DNA from: JANMCE01 sp031410595
GTDB lineage: Bacteria; Actinomycetota; Acidimicrobiia; Acidimicrobiales; Ilumatobacteraceae
Length of the DNA stretch: 64,000 nt
Assembly (NCBI GenBank): GCA_031410595.1
Contig: JANNZM010000054.1
Location: forward strand, 37,285-101,284
Reading direction: 5' to 3'
Below the pieces are notes generated by a model. It was not told the DNA's origin. It did not search any database and was given only the letters and a program-made list of their open reading frames with translations. Of the stretch, positions 52,502 to 59,941 are shown piece by piece; positions within the stretch are counted from its first letter, which is position 1; each line of letters begins with the position of its first letter. The position numbers and the translations under genes were made by a program.

Positions 52502-53328
52502 CACAACACCTTGGGAGCAACGTCGACCATCGCCGCGTCGGCGGCGGCGAACCGGGCCGAGCCGCCATTGACGCTGCGACCGGCATCCACGACCAGCGTG
52601 TGGCCGCTGACGAGTCGGGCCTCGTCGCTGGCCAGATACAGCGCTGCGTTGGCGATGTCGGTGGCATCAGGAGCGAACGACGTACGGTTGGTCCGTTGTG
52701 CATGGGCTGCGACGGCATCAAGTTTCGCACTATCGCCAACCAGCGCCTGGGCAGTCAACGGGGTGGGAATCGAGCCGGGAGCGATGGCGTTCACCGTGAT
52801 GTCGTACTGGATCAGTTCACTGGCAACGGACTTGGTAAGACCCACGACGGCGGTCTTTGCTGCGGTGTACGCGTGCGGCCCGAGACCCCCGATGACCCCC
52901 GCGATACTGGTGGTGCTAATAATGGCGCCACTGCCCTGTGGGATCATCACCCGAGCCGCGTGTTTGCAACCGTAGAAGACCGAGTGCAGCAGCACATCGG
53001 TGGTCTTCAGCCAGGCTTCGGTGGAGGTCTCGGCGATGGACCCCACGGCGCCGATGATGCCGGCGTTGTTGAACATGACGTCGAGTCGACCCCACGTGCT
53101 GACGCCTAGGTCGACCGCAGCAGCTACCTGGCTCTCATCGGTGACATCGCACGAAATGAAGCGAGCTGAGTCACCCAGTGAATCGGCCACGGCCTGACCG
53201 GCTGCAGCCTGAATGTCGGCCACAATGACTCGTGCTCCCTCCGCGACGAAACGCCGGGCTGTTGCTTCCCCGATGCCGCTGGCCCCGCCGGTTATGACGG
53301 CGACCTTGCCGGCTAGACGATCTCCCAT
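52501..53328 (-). CDS. Short-chain dehydrogenase/reductase (SDR)
   Basis: A 275-residue SDR: GGASGIGEA, NNAGIIG, STTSIAGVIGGLGPHAYTAAKTA with catalytic Tyr and Lys, and GHTLVVDAGRSVNGGS near the end. It is some 20 residues longer at the C-terminus than average. GGAAGGGAC precedes ATG 53328. Divergent from the next SDR by 47 bases, and coupled to the ABM gene. Confidence 0.92.
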   Translation of the reverse strand: MGDRLAGKVAVITGGASGIGEATARRFVAEGARVIVADIQAAAGQAVADSLGDSARFISCDVTDESQVAAAVDLGVSTWGRLDVMFNNAGIIGAVGSIAETSTEAWLKTTDVLLHSVFYGCKHAARVMIPQGSGAIISTTSIAGVIGGLGPHAYTAAKTAVVGLTKSVASELIQYDITVNAIAPGSIPTPLTAQALVGDSAKLDAVAAHAQRTNRTSFAPDATDIANAALYLASDEARLVSGHTLVVDAGRSVNGGSARFAAADAAMVDVAPKVL

Positions 53329-53375
53329 GATGTGTCCCTTCCTGTCGTAATGAATGGTCGTGCAAGACTCGGCCG

Positions 53376-54146
53376 ATGTCGCCCAAGACTTGGAATCCCG
53401 TCGCGTTGGTTACCGGAGCAGGCAGCGGCATCGGCCGGGCCACCACCGAACTCATCGTGGCGCGAGGTGGCCGGGTAATAGCTGTCGATCGAGATCAAGA
53501 TGCGCTCGCAGCGCTGACCCCGAGCGAGTCGCTGTCCACGTTTCTTGGCACCGTCACGAGCGAGCCAGACAATACGGCGGCCGTCGCTCTGGCCGAGGAA
53601 ACGTGGGGCCGCCTTGACGTGTTGATCTTGAATGCCGGCGTTCGCGCCTCTGGTTCGATTGAATCTGTCGACCTCGACGTGTTCGATCAATCGATAGCGG
53701 TGAACCTCCGGTCGGCTGTACTCGGCTTGCGTGCGGGCATTCCCGCGTTGCGACGAGCCGGTGGTGGCGCGGTGGTCATCACCGCGTCGAACAGTGGACT
53801 GAACGGCGAGGTCAACCGTTGGCCGTACGCTGCGGCCAAGGCCGGTGTGCTGAACCTCATGAGAAGCGTTGCCCTCGACGTGGCGGCCGCCGGTATCCGA
53901 GTGAACGCGGTCTGCCCCGGCCCGACCCTCACCGGCATGACCGCCACGATGCCGAGCACCGACAACGCACGTTACGAACGACTGCGCCGCAACGTGCCCC
54001 AGCAGCGATGGGCCGAACCGAGCGAAATCGCCGAAGCCATCTGGTTTCTCGCCAGCCCCGCGGCGTCGTTTATCACCGGCGCAGCGCTGCCCGTTGACGG
54101 CGGGGTAACGGCCACTACTGGTCAGGGCGCGTTGCCGACCGAGTGA
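53376..54146 (+). CDS. Short-chain dehydrogenase/reductase (SDR)
   Basis: A 256-residue SDR: GAGSGIGRATTELIVARGG, NAGVRASGS, catalytic YAAAKAGVLNLMRSVALDV, PGPTLTGM. ATG 53376 lacks a clear ribosome-binding site. Its TGA lies four bases before the stop of the convergent Rieske gene. Single gene on the plus strand. Confidence 0.9.
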   Translation: MSPKTWNPVALVTGAGSGIGRATTELIVARGGRVIAVDRDQDALAALTPSESLSTFLGTVTSEPDNTAAVALAEETWGRLDVLILNAGVRASGSIESVDLDVFDQSIAVNLRSAVLGLRAGIPALRRAGGGAVVITASNSGLNGEVNRWPYAAAKAGVLNLMRSVALDVAAAGIRVNAVCPGPTLTGMTATMPSTDNARYERLRRNVPQQRWAEPSEIAEAIWFLASPAASFITGAALPVDGGVTATTGQGALPTE

Positions 54147-54150
54147 ACCA

Positions 54151-55320
54151 TCACTCACTGATCATCCGAGCAATGGTCTCGTGATAGTGGGCGATCTTGC
54201 ACTCGCGCTCGGAGAGGATGTGGCGCTGATAGGCCGATGATCGCTTGGTGCGCGCCAACTGCTGATACACGTCGATGTCCTCGCCGACGACTTCCTTCAG
54301 ATGTGCCCAGTGGGCCGACATCCGCTGCCAGTAGTCCTCATATTCGGGGTCGTTGCGGTCACCCGGATAAATGATCTCCCAACAGAGGAACCGCGTGCGG
54401 TCGACGTCGATCGGGATCGGGTTGAACACCTGAATGTGTTCGGGGTTGCAATTGAACACTGTGTTCGGGAAGACCAAGTAGTGGCAGATCGAGTAACGAT
54501 GATGATCCCAGTCCTGCGCCAGCTCGTCCCGAGTCTGACTGCGGGGCACGAAGCACATGTAGTTGTGGTCGTTCACGATATGGAACGTGGTATCCCGAGC
54601 CGACTTCACCCACTCGGCTGAGACGTGGTGCAACGAGGCGGTGTGATAGATCTCGTTGAAGCCGTCAACGATGGCCTTGTAGCTGACCGGCACCTCCCAC
54701 TCGACCACGTCGAGCAGCACCATGTCCTCCATCTTGAACTGACCGAGATCGACGGCTATCTCCTGGCCGATCCAGTCCATCAGCGGCTCGGCCTTGTCGG
54801 GTCCGGCGAGGTTCACCCACACCCAGCCGCCCCACTCGCCGGCGGCAACCAAGGGTGCACGTGCGTCCTTCAGATGTTCTTCGGAGAAGTCCTGCCGCTC
54901 GGGTACACCGACGAGTTTGCCGGTGGTGTCGTACACCCAGCCGTGGTAGGGGCAGCTGAACCGGCGAGCTCCGCAACCCTTCCAGTCGGGAACGAACGAG
55001 ATGCCGCGGTGTTGGCAGACGTTGTGGAACGCCGACAGGGTTCCGTCGGGCTGCCGGGTGATGACGACGGTTTCGCCATGGGACTCGAAGCTGATCCAGT
55101 CGCCCCGGTCCTTCACCTGCTCCGAGCGGGCGGCCAGGAGCCACCCGGTATTGAGCACCTTCTCGCGCTCCATCTCGAACTGCATGGGGTCGGTGTAGGG
55201 GCTGCGCTCCATGGTGCTCGGGCCGTAGTCGGGCAGTTGTTGGGCTTGTGGCCCCAAACGAACCGGAACCCCACCTCGTGTCGGTTTATAGACCATGGTT
55301 CCCCATTTCGGATCGATCAT
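54151..55320 (-). CDS. Rieske non-heme iron oxygenase, alpha subunit (fourth)
   Basis: About 389 residues. Rieske ligands C102, H104, C123 and H126 (CQHRG, CPYHGWVYD); the iron site lies in DGFNEIYHTASLHH. Large C-terminal catalytic domain as in ring-hydroxylating alpha subunits. TTG 55323 and ATG 55320 are adjacent; ATG 55293 (MVYKPTRGG) with GGGGA upstream is a possible shorter start. Divergent from the mutase genes across 86 bases carrying an AGTAACT element and a TACTG/CAGTA inverted repeat. Confidence 0.9.
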   Translation of the reverse strand: MIDPKWGTMVYKPTRGGVPVRLGPQAQQLPDYGPSTMERSPYTDPMQFEMEREKVLNTGWLLAARSEQVKDRGDWISFESHGETVVITRQPDGTLSAFHNVCQHRGISFVPDWKGCGARRFSCPYHGWVYDTTGKLVGVPERQDFSEEHLKDARAPLVAAGEWGGWVWVNLAGPDKAEPLMDWIGQEIAVDLGQFKMEDMVLLDVVEWEVPVSYKAIVDGFNEIYHTASLHHVSAEWVKSARDTTFHIVNDHNYMCFVPRSQTRDELAQDWDHHRYSICHYLVFPNTVFNCNPEHIQVFNPIPIDVDRTRFLCWEIIYPGDRNDPEYEDYWQRMSAHWAHLKEVVGEDIDVYQQLARTKRSSAYQRHILSERECKIAHYHETIARMISE

Positions 55321-55350
55321 CAATGATGAGACAATGGCTGCACTGCTGCG

Positions 55351-55381
55351 CTGACTCTACTGTAGTCAGTATAAAGTAACT
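55351..55381. promoter_or_regulatory. Divergent control region with inverted repeats and AGTAACT
   Basis: TACTG-TAGT-CAGTA (55358-55371) overlaps the wider repeat CTGACT...AGTCAG (55351-55369), and TATAAA (55370-55375) runs into AGTAACT (55375-55381). The arrangement of a -10-like TATAAA overlapped by repeats suggests repression of the mutase operon, and perhaps of the Rieske gene in the other direction. Confidence 0.45.
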
Positions 55382-55406
55382 CGGTCCGATTAGTTGAGGG
55401 GGCTCC

Positions 55407-57047
55407 GTGACAACACCGCGTGAACTATGGCAACAGGCGTTCGACGCCAGTGCCCATCGAGAGGCCGATTACCGCACCATGTCGGGCATTCCGCTCGACC
55501 CCGTCTATGGACCGGCCGACGGTTCTGGTGACTATCCGGGCCAGTATCCCTACACCCGCGGGCCCTACGCGTCGATGTACCGATCAAAGCTCTGGACGAT
55601 GCGCATGTTCGCCGGATTCGGAACGGCGGAAGACACCAACTGGCGCTTCAAGGAGATCATCAAGTCCGGGGGTGACGGCCTGTCCACCGCCTTCGACATG
55701 CCCACCCTGCTCGGTATCGATTCCGACGATGAGATGGCGCTTGGCGAGGTCGGGCGGTGCGGCGTGGCCATCGACACGCTCGCCGACATGGAGGATTTGT
55801 ACCGGGGTATCGACCTTGGTGCCACCACGACGTCGATGACCATCAACTCCCCCGCCGCAGTGATCTTCGCCATGTATGTGGCGCAGGCCGAAGCGGCGGG
55901 CGTCCCCCGGGCCAAACTCGGCGGCACGCTGCAGAACGACATCCTCAAGGAGTACCAGGCCCAAAAGGAATTCGTGTTCCCTCCCCGTCAGGGCATGCGC
56001 CTCGTACGTGACTCCATCCAGTTCACCGCCGCAGAAATGCCACGGTGGCATTCTGTTTCGATCTCCGGATATCACATTCGTGAAGCCGGTTCGACCGCGG
56101 CCGAGGAATTGGCTTTCACGCTGGCCAACGGGTTCGCGTACGTTGAACTGGCTCTCCAGGCTGGCTTGCCGATCGACGCGTTTGCGCCGCGGCTCAGCTT
56201 CTTCTTCAACGCCCACATCGACTTCTTCGAAGAGATCGCCAAGTACCGCGCCGCTCGCCGTATCTGGGCCCGCTGGTTGAAGGAACGCTACGGCGCCGCC
56301 AGCGAACGCAGTATGCAACTCCGCTTCCACACTCAGACCGCTGGCGTTTCGCTCACCGCGCAGCAGCCCGAAGTCAACATCGTGCGCACGGCTATCGAAG
56401 CGCTGGCCGGTGTGCTGGGCGGAACCCAGAGTCTGCACACCAACTCGATGGACGAGGCCATGGCACTGCCCACCGAGAAGGCAGCTCGTATCGCCCTGCG
56501 TACCCAGCAGGTTATCGCGTATGAGACAAACGTGGCGCACGTGTCGGACCCGCTCGGTGGCAGCTACTTCGTGGAGAGCCTCACCGATGAGGTCGAGCGC
56601 CAAGCAGAGGCGATCTTCGCCCTCCTCGACGAGATGGGGAAGGGCTCCATGCTGGAGGGTGTCATTGCGGGTATCGAGGAGAACTGGTTCCAGGGCAAGA
56701 TCGCCGATTCGGCCTTCGAGCAGGAGAAGTTGTTCAACAACGGCAGCCGTATCATCGTGGGTGTCAACAAGTTCCTCGAAGGCAACGACGACGAACAGAT
56801 CGACCTGCTCGAAATCACCAATGAGGACGAGACCCGCCAGCTCAAGCGACTGAACCAGGTGCGCGCGGATCGCAACCAGGCCAGCGTCGACGAGGCACTG
56901 AAACGCCTGGCTCACGATGCTGCTGACCCCGAGGTCAACCTCATGCCACCACTCATCGACGCGGTGAAGACCTACGCATCGTTGGGCGAAATCATGGGCA
57001 CCATGGCCGATGTCTTCGGTCGCCACATCGAAACACCAACCATCTGA
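55407..57047 (+). CDS. icmA: B12-dependent acyl-CoA mutase large subunit, isobutyryl-CoA-mutase type
   Basis: A 546-residue large subunit of the methylmalonyl-CoA mutase family (RGPYASMYRSKLWTMRMFAGFG; GGTQSLHTNSMDEAMALPTE). Against the Propionibacterium enzyme, Tyr89 of RQYAGF is Phe68 here and Arg207 is Gln186 (KEYQAQ). Tyr89 and Arg207 hold the carboxylate of methylmalonyl-CoA; Phe/Gln at these places is the isobutyryl-CoA mutase pair, while 2-hydroxyisobutyryl-CoA mutase has Ile/Gln and an extra Asp, which is Ala95 here. So isobutyryl-CoA/n-butyryl-CoA or a related branched acyl-CoA is the likely substrate. The B12 domain is on the next gene (TGATG overlap). GTG start with GAGGGGG. Confidence 0.85.
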   Translation: MTTPRELWQQAFDASAHREADYRTMSGIPLDPVYGPADGSGDYPGQYPYTRGPYASMYRSKLWTMRMFAGFGTAEDTNWRFKEIIKSGGDGLSTAFDMPTLLGIDSDDEMALGEVGRCGVAIDTLADMEDLYRGIDLGATTTSMTINSPAAVIFAMYVAQAEAAGVPRAKLGGTLQNDILKEYQAQKEFVFPPRQGMRLVRDSIQFTAAEMPRWHSVSISGYHIREAGSTAAEELAFTLANGFAYVELALQAGLPIDAFAPRLSFFFNAHIDFFEEIAKYRAARRIWARWLKERYGAASERSMQLRFHTQTAGVSLTAQQPEVNIVRTAIEALAGVLGGTQSLHTNSMDEAMALPTEKAARIALRTQQVIAYETNVAHVSDPLGGSYFVESLTDEVERQAEAIFALLDEMGKGSMLEGVIAGIEENWFQGKIADSAFEQEKLFNNGSRIIVGVNKFLEGNDDEQIDLLEITNEDETRQLKRLNQVRADRNQASVDEALKRLAHDAADPEVNLMPPLIDAVKTYASLGEIMGTMADVFGRHIETPTI

Positions 57048-57448
57048 TGAGCGACCGAATTCTTGTCGCCAAGGTCGGGCTCGACGGACACGACCGTGGT
57101 GTGAAGGTGGTGGCCCGCATCTTGCGAGACGCCGGCTTCGAGGTGATCTACACCGGCCTTTTCCAAACTCCAGAGAAGGTCGCGGCCGCAGCCGTCGACG
57201 AAGACGTCGACGCCATTGGTCTGTCGATGCTGTCGGGCGCGCACATGACGCTGGCGCCCAAGGTGGTGGAGTGTCTTCGAGCTCGTGGAGTGGATATCCC
57301 CGTGGTTGTGGGTGGCATCGTGCCCGTGCGCGACGTGGAGAAGCTGCAAGCGCTCGGTGTGGCCGCCATCCTCACGCCTGGGTCCTCATCCGATGCTGTG
57401 GTGGCCACCATGCGCGACGTCATCGCGAAGTACCGCGCCGAAACGTAG
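57047..57448 (+). CDS. icmB: B12-binding small subunit of acyl-CoA mutase
   Basis: A 133-residue cobalamin-binding Rossmann-like domain. The D13-x-H15-x-x-G18 motif in VGLDGHDRG provides the His that coordinates cobalt; SMLSGAHM and VVVGGIVP complete the base-off/His-on pattern. The gene starts within the stop of the large subunit (TGATG), so the two are made in equal amounts. A two-subunit build is normal for isobutyryl- and 2-hydroxyisobutyryl-CoA mutases. No MeaB/ArgK-type G-protein chaperone is encoded in the window. Confidence 0.93.
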   Translation: MSDRILVAKVGLDGHDRGVKVVARILRDAGFEVIYTGLFQTPEKVAAAAVDEDVDAIGLSMLSGAHMTLAPKVVECLRARGVDIPVVVGGIVPVRDVEKLQALGVAAILTPGSSSDAVVATMRDVIAKYRAET

Positions 57449-57472
57449 GGGCGCCGTTCGACCAATCTTCGC

Positions 57473-58672
57473 TCAGCGTTGTCTTTTGCGTTCGAGCATG
57501 GCACTGTCGGCAATCCGAAGCAACGTGTCGGCGTCGGCTGGTCCTTCGCCAAAACCAATACTGGCTGATACACGGATGACGTGGCTGCCGAAGGCGATCG
57601 GCTCGGCGATGATGTCCGCGAGACGTTGTCGGATTGTTTCGGGATGTGGGGCGGGCGGCCCCAGCAGTACGACAAATTCATCGCCCCCGATACGCGCCGC
57701 TCGGTCGCCGCTTCGTAGTGACGTCGATAAGCGATCGGCCACGATCTTGAGGACATGGTCACCTGCGCTGTGGCCGAAGTCGTCGTTAATCGCCTTGAAC
57801 TGATCCAAATCGAGATACACCAACAGGACGAGGTCACGGTTCTCCAGCCGCGCCTGCAGATCTTGCTCGAGCGAACGACGATTCCCGATGCCGGTGAGTG
57901 GGTCGTGCAAGGCCGCCCGTCGAAGCTCGACATTGGTACGATGCTGCCCGATCGTGACCGCGGCGTGACGGGCGACTCGTTCGCTCGTTTCGACATCCAT
58001 GGGGTGGGCCGGATCGAGCGGCGACCAAAATCGCGCCAACCCGACGGCATCGACGTTGGCGGACGTGACCAACGGTGTTTCCCACTCGACACGAAAGATC
58101 TCGGCCGGACTGTTCCCGTATGGTTCAGGTGCATTGGCAGTGGCCGCCAGCACGAGGCCTTCGTGGTCGAAGATGACCGCAGCTGGCTGCGACGGATCGG
58201 GCGACGTGAATTGGGTCAGCACCACTGCGAGAACATCGGCGATATCGGCACCGACCCGCGACAGCTCCAATGCCCGATCAATGAACCGGAACTGGGTGCA
58301 CGCGGCGAGGTCGACAAGCACCATCTCGATGTCGGGGTCGTCGTAGAAGTTCGTGAGGCAAACCTCGAGCGCCACGTAGGTGCCGTCCTGGCAACAAACT
58401 CGGATCTCCTTTACGGTGCGCTGGCGCATTTGGCTGCGAATCGAAGGGTCCATGGTGGTTTCGTACCCCAAGATGGCCCCGACCGCGGCCAGGTCATCGG
58501 GATGGATGAACGCCAGTGCCGACATACCTACGGCGGTGTCAGGCGACCACCCCAACAACAACTCAAAGCTCGGCGACACCCACTGCACCACGAGCTCGCG
58601 ATCGACCATCGCAGAGGCACGTAGCCAATAGCGGTCGAGGGCGCGTTGCGCTGCTCGCGCCGGATCAGCCAT
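57473..58672 (-). CDS. PAS-GGDEF diguanylate cyclase, paralogue of 7206-8429
   Basis: About 399 residues with the same order as the protein at 7206-8429: PAS (WVSPSFELLLGWSPDTAVG, HPDD), a middle region with LTQFTSPDPSQPAAVIFDHEG, and GGDEF from HDPLTGIGNRRSLEQDL. GGDEF is intact and preceded by an RSGD I-site five residues earlier, so it should make and be inhibited by cyclic di-GMP. The shared TNFYDDPDI and LTQFTS tracts show common descent. Cytosolic. ATG 58672 chosen; GTG 58681 is possible. Its stop is 25 bases from the mutase operon end. Confidence 0.88.
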   Translation of the reverse strand: MADPARAAQRALDRYWLRASAMVDRELVVQWVSPSFELLLGWSPDTAVGMSALAFIHPDDLAAVGAILGYETTMDPSIRSQMRQRTVKEIRVCCQDGTYVALEVCLTNFYDDPDIEMVLVDLAACTQFRFIDRALELSRVGADIADVLAVVLTQFTSPDPSQPAAVIFDHEGLVLAATANAPEPYGNSPAEIFRVEWETPLVTSANVDAVGLARFWSPLDPAHPMDVETSERVARHAAVTIGQHRTNVELRRAALHDPLTGIGNRRSLEQDLQARLENRDLVLLVYLDLDQFKAINDDFGHSAGDHVLKIVADRLSTSLRSGDRAARIGGDEFVVLLGPPAPHPETIRQRLADIIAEPIAFGSHVIRVSASIGFGEGPADADTLLRIADSAMLERKRQR

Positions 58673-58828
58673 TGCGACCACGCACCACCAAAGTCGCGAA
58701 CTCCGCCAGTATCACCAGCCTCAAGGTAGCAGCCCTAACTATCCAGCCGTTCAGGTGCTCGTACCGCGCAGAATCGAGTGATAGATGGTGGGATGCTAGG
58801 TCTGCTGGTTCAACCCTGGAGGTTTCCT
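58673..58828. promoter_or_regulatory. Divergent gap before the phosphoesterase gene
   Basis: A 156-base gap between the GGDEF gene and the phosphoesterase. GGAGG at 58819-58823 is the ribosome-binding site of the latter. No clear palindrome or RNA structure is seen. Confidence 0.3.
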
Positions 58829-59917
58829 GTGGCCAAGACTGCGTTGTCGTCGTTGCGAATGGTGGTATTCGTGAACGAGAACCACGCGTATCTCGCCAAG
58901 ATGTTCACCTTCTCCGATCATCACTTCGGCATTGGATCGAACTCCACCTCAGGGCACATGCTCATTGTCGGCGGCCAAACGCCCACGCTGAAAAACCCAC
59001 CGTTCGGTCCGGGCGGCCCGCAGTGGGATCTCCCCTCGATCTTTACGCATGCGGCCCGCAAGAAGATCACCTGGGCGGCGGTTCCCGACGGGGATCAGTA
59101 TCCGGTGAAGTTCTATAGCGAGCTCAACGTGGCCGCGAATGCCCTCAACGTTCACCCCACCAGCGACGTCACTAACGACGCCTTTATCCAGTTGGTGCAG
59201 GCTGGAAAGCTTCCGCAGCTCTCATACGTGTGGGGACCGGCCGGGGCCGACGAACACCCGCCGTTCCGCATCTCCGATCCGGCCTACCTGTCGCGCGCTG
59301 ACGATCTCTTGTGGCAACGCGTCGACGCGGTGGTGAAGGCTGGACAGTGGGACAGTACCGTGTTCATCCTCACCTACGACGATTGGGGTGGCTACGCTGA
59401 CCACGTCCTCACGCCGGTGTTGGAGACCGCAGTCGACGCGATTCACCCGGGCGGATTTCCGATCATCGGTGGCTCGCGGTTGCCCTTCATCATGTTCGGC
59501 GGGCCCGTCGGTCAGCGCATCGACAATACGTGGCACTCCCACACCAGCGTCATCAAAACGATCATCGACATGTACGGGCTGGGGAAGTTCGGCGTCCCGC
59601 GCGTCGACACTGCACCGACGCTCACGGGCCTGATCGATCCGCTGGTCAAGCGTCCGGCACCACCTGCGTTCGGGACGAAGATCGTGCAGCCCACGCCGCC
59701 ATCGCCACGACCTGCGCCCGTTCCGACACCCGCATGGAAGGGGCCAGTCAACAAGCCCCTCGCCGATGTCGTGCTCAACGGCGGTAAGACCCTTGCTGCT
59801 CCGGCCGATGCGAAGGTGTCGCTCAAGCCACCCAAGCCTCCGCCAGCTCTTGCCGGGCGAGCATCTGTTGCGGCAAGCGGACCGACGCGTCGTTGGCAAC
59901 GACCAGCCGACTGGTAG
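58829..59917 (+). CDS. Phosphoesterase family protein (phospholipase C / acid phosphatase-like), no signal peptide
   Basis: A 362-residue PF04185-like enzyme. MVVFVNENHAYL near the N-terminus, SGHMLIVGG, the DEHP motif (141-144) and YDDWGGYADH (183-192) are the metal- and substrate-binding elements of this alkaline-phosphatase-like fold. The last 90 residues are rich in Pro, Ala and Lys. Start GTG 58829 is fixed by GGAGG six bases upstream, and the protein then begins directly with the first core strand. Family members are usually exported, but here neither Sec nor Tat signal is present. It may be cytosolic, or a truncated form. Confidence 0.82.
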   Translation: MAKTALSSLRMVVFVNENHAYLAKMFTFSDHHFGIGSNSTSGHMLIVGGQTPTLKNPPFGPGGPQWDLPSIFTHAARKKITWAAVPDGDQYPVKFYSELNVAANALNVHPTSDVTNDAFIQLVQAGKLPQLSYVWGPAGADEHPPFRISDPAYLSRADDLLWQRVDAVVKAGQWDSTVFILTYDDWGGYADHVLTPVLETAVDAIHPGGFPIIGGSRLPFIMFGGPVGQRIDNTWHSHTSVIKTIIDMYGLGKFGVPRVDTAPTLTGLIDPLVKRPAPPAFGTKIVQPTPPSPRPAPVPTPAWKGPVNKPLADVVLNGGKTLAAPADAKVSLKPPKPPPALAGRASVAASGPTRRWQRPADW

Positions 59918-59941
59918 CACGCCGCAGCCGCCACCAACGGG

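Noticed and set aside
53313..54158. A 281-codon minus-strand frame over the SDR at 53376-54146
   Set aside because: The plus-strand SDR has complete catalytic motifs; the opposite frame has none.
55584..57026. A 480-codon open frame on the minus strand
   Set aside because: Antisense shadow of the acyl-CoA mutase large subunit, an effect of high GC at third codon positions.
55407..57047. Calling the large mutase subunit methylmalonyl-CoA mutase
   Set aside because: The Tyr89 and Arg207 positions that bind the free carboxylate are Phe and Gln, which argues against methylmalonyl-CoA as substrate.
59918..59941. Phosphoesterase and TIR-ATPase-HD genes as one operon
   Set aside because: They are convergent, so they cannot share a transcript; a functional link would need conservation of the pair in other genomes.
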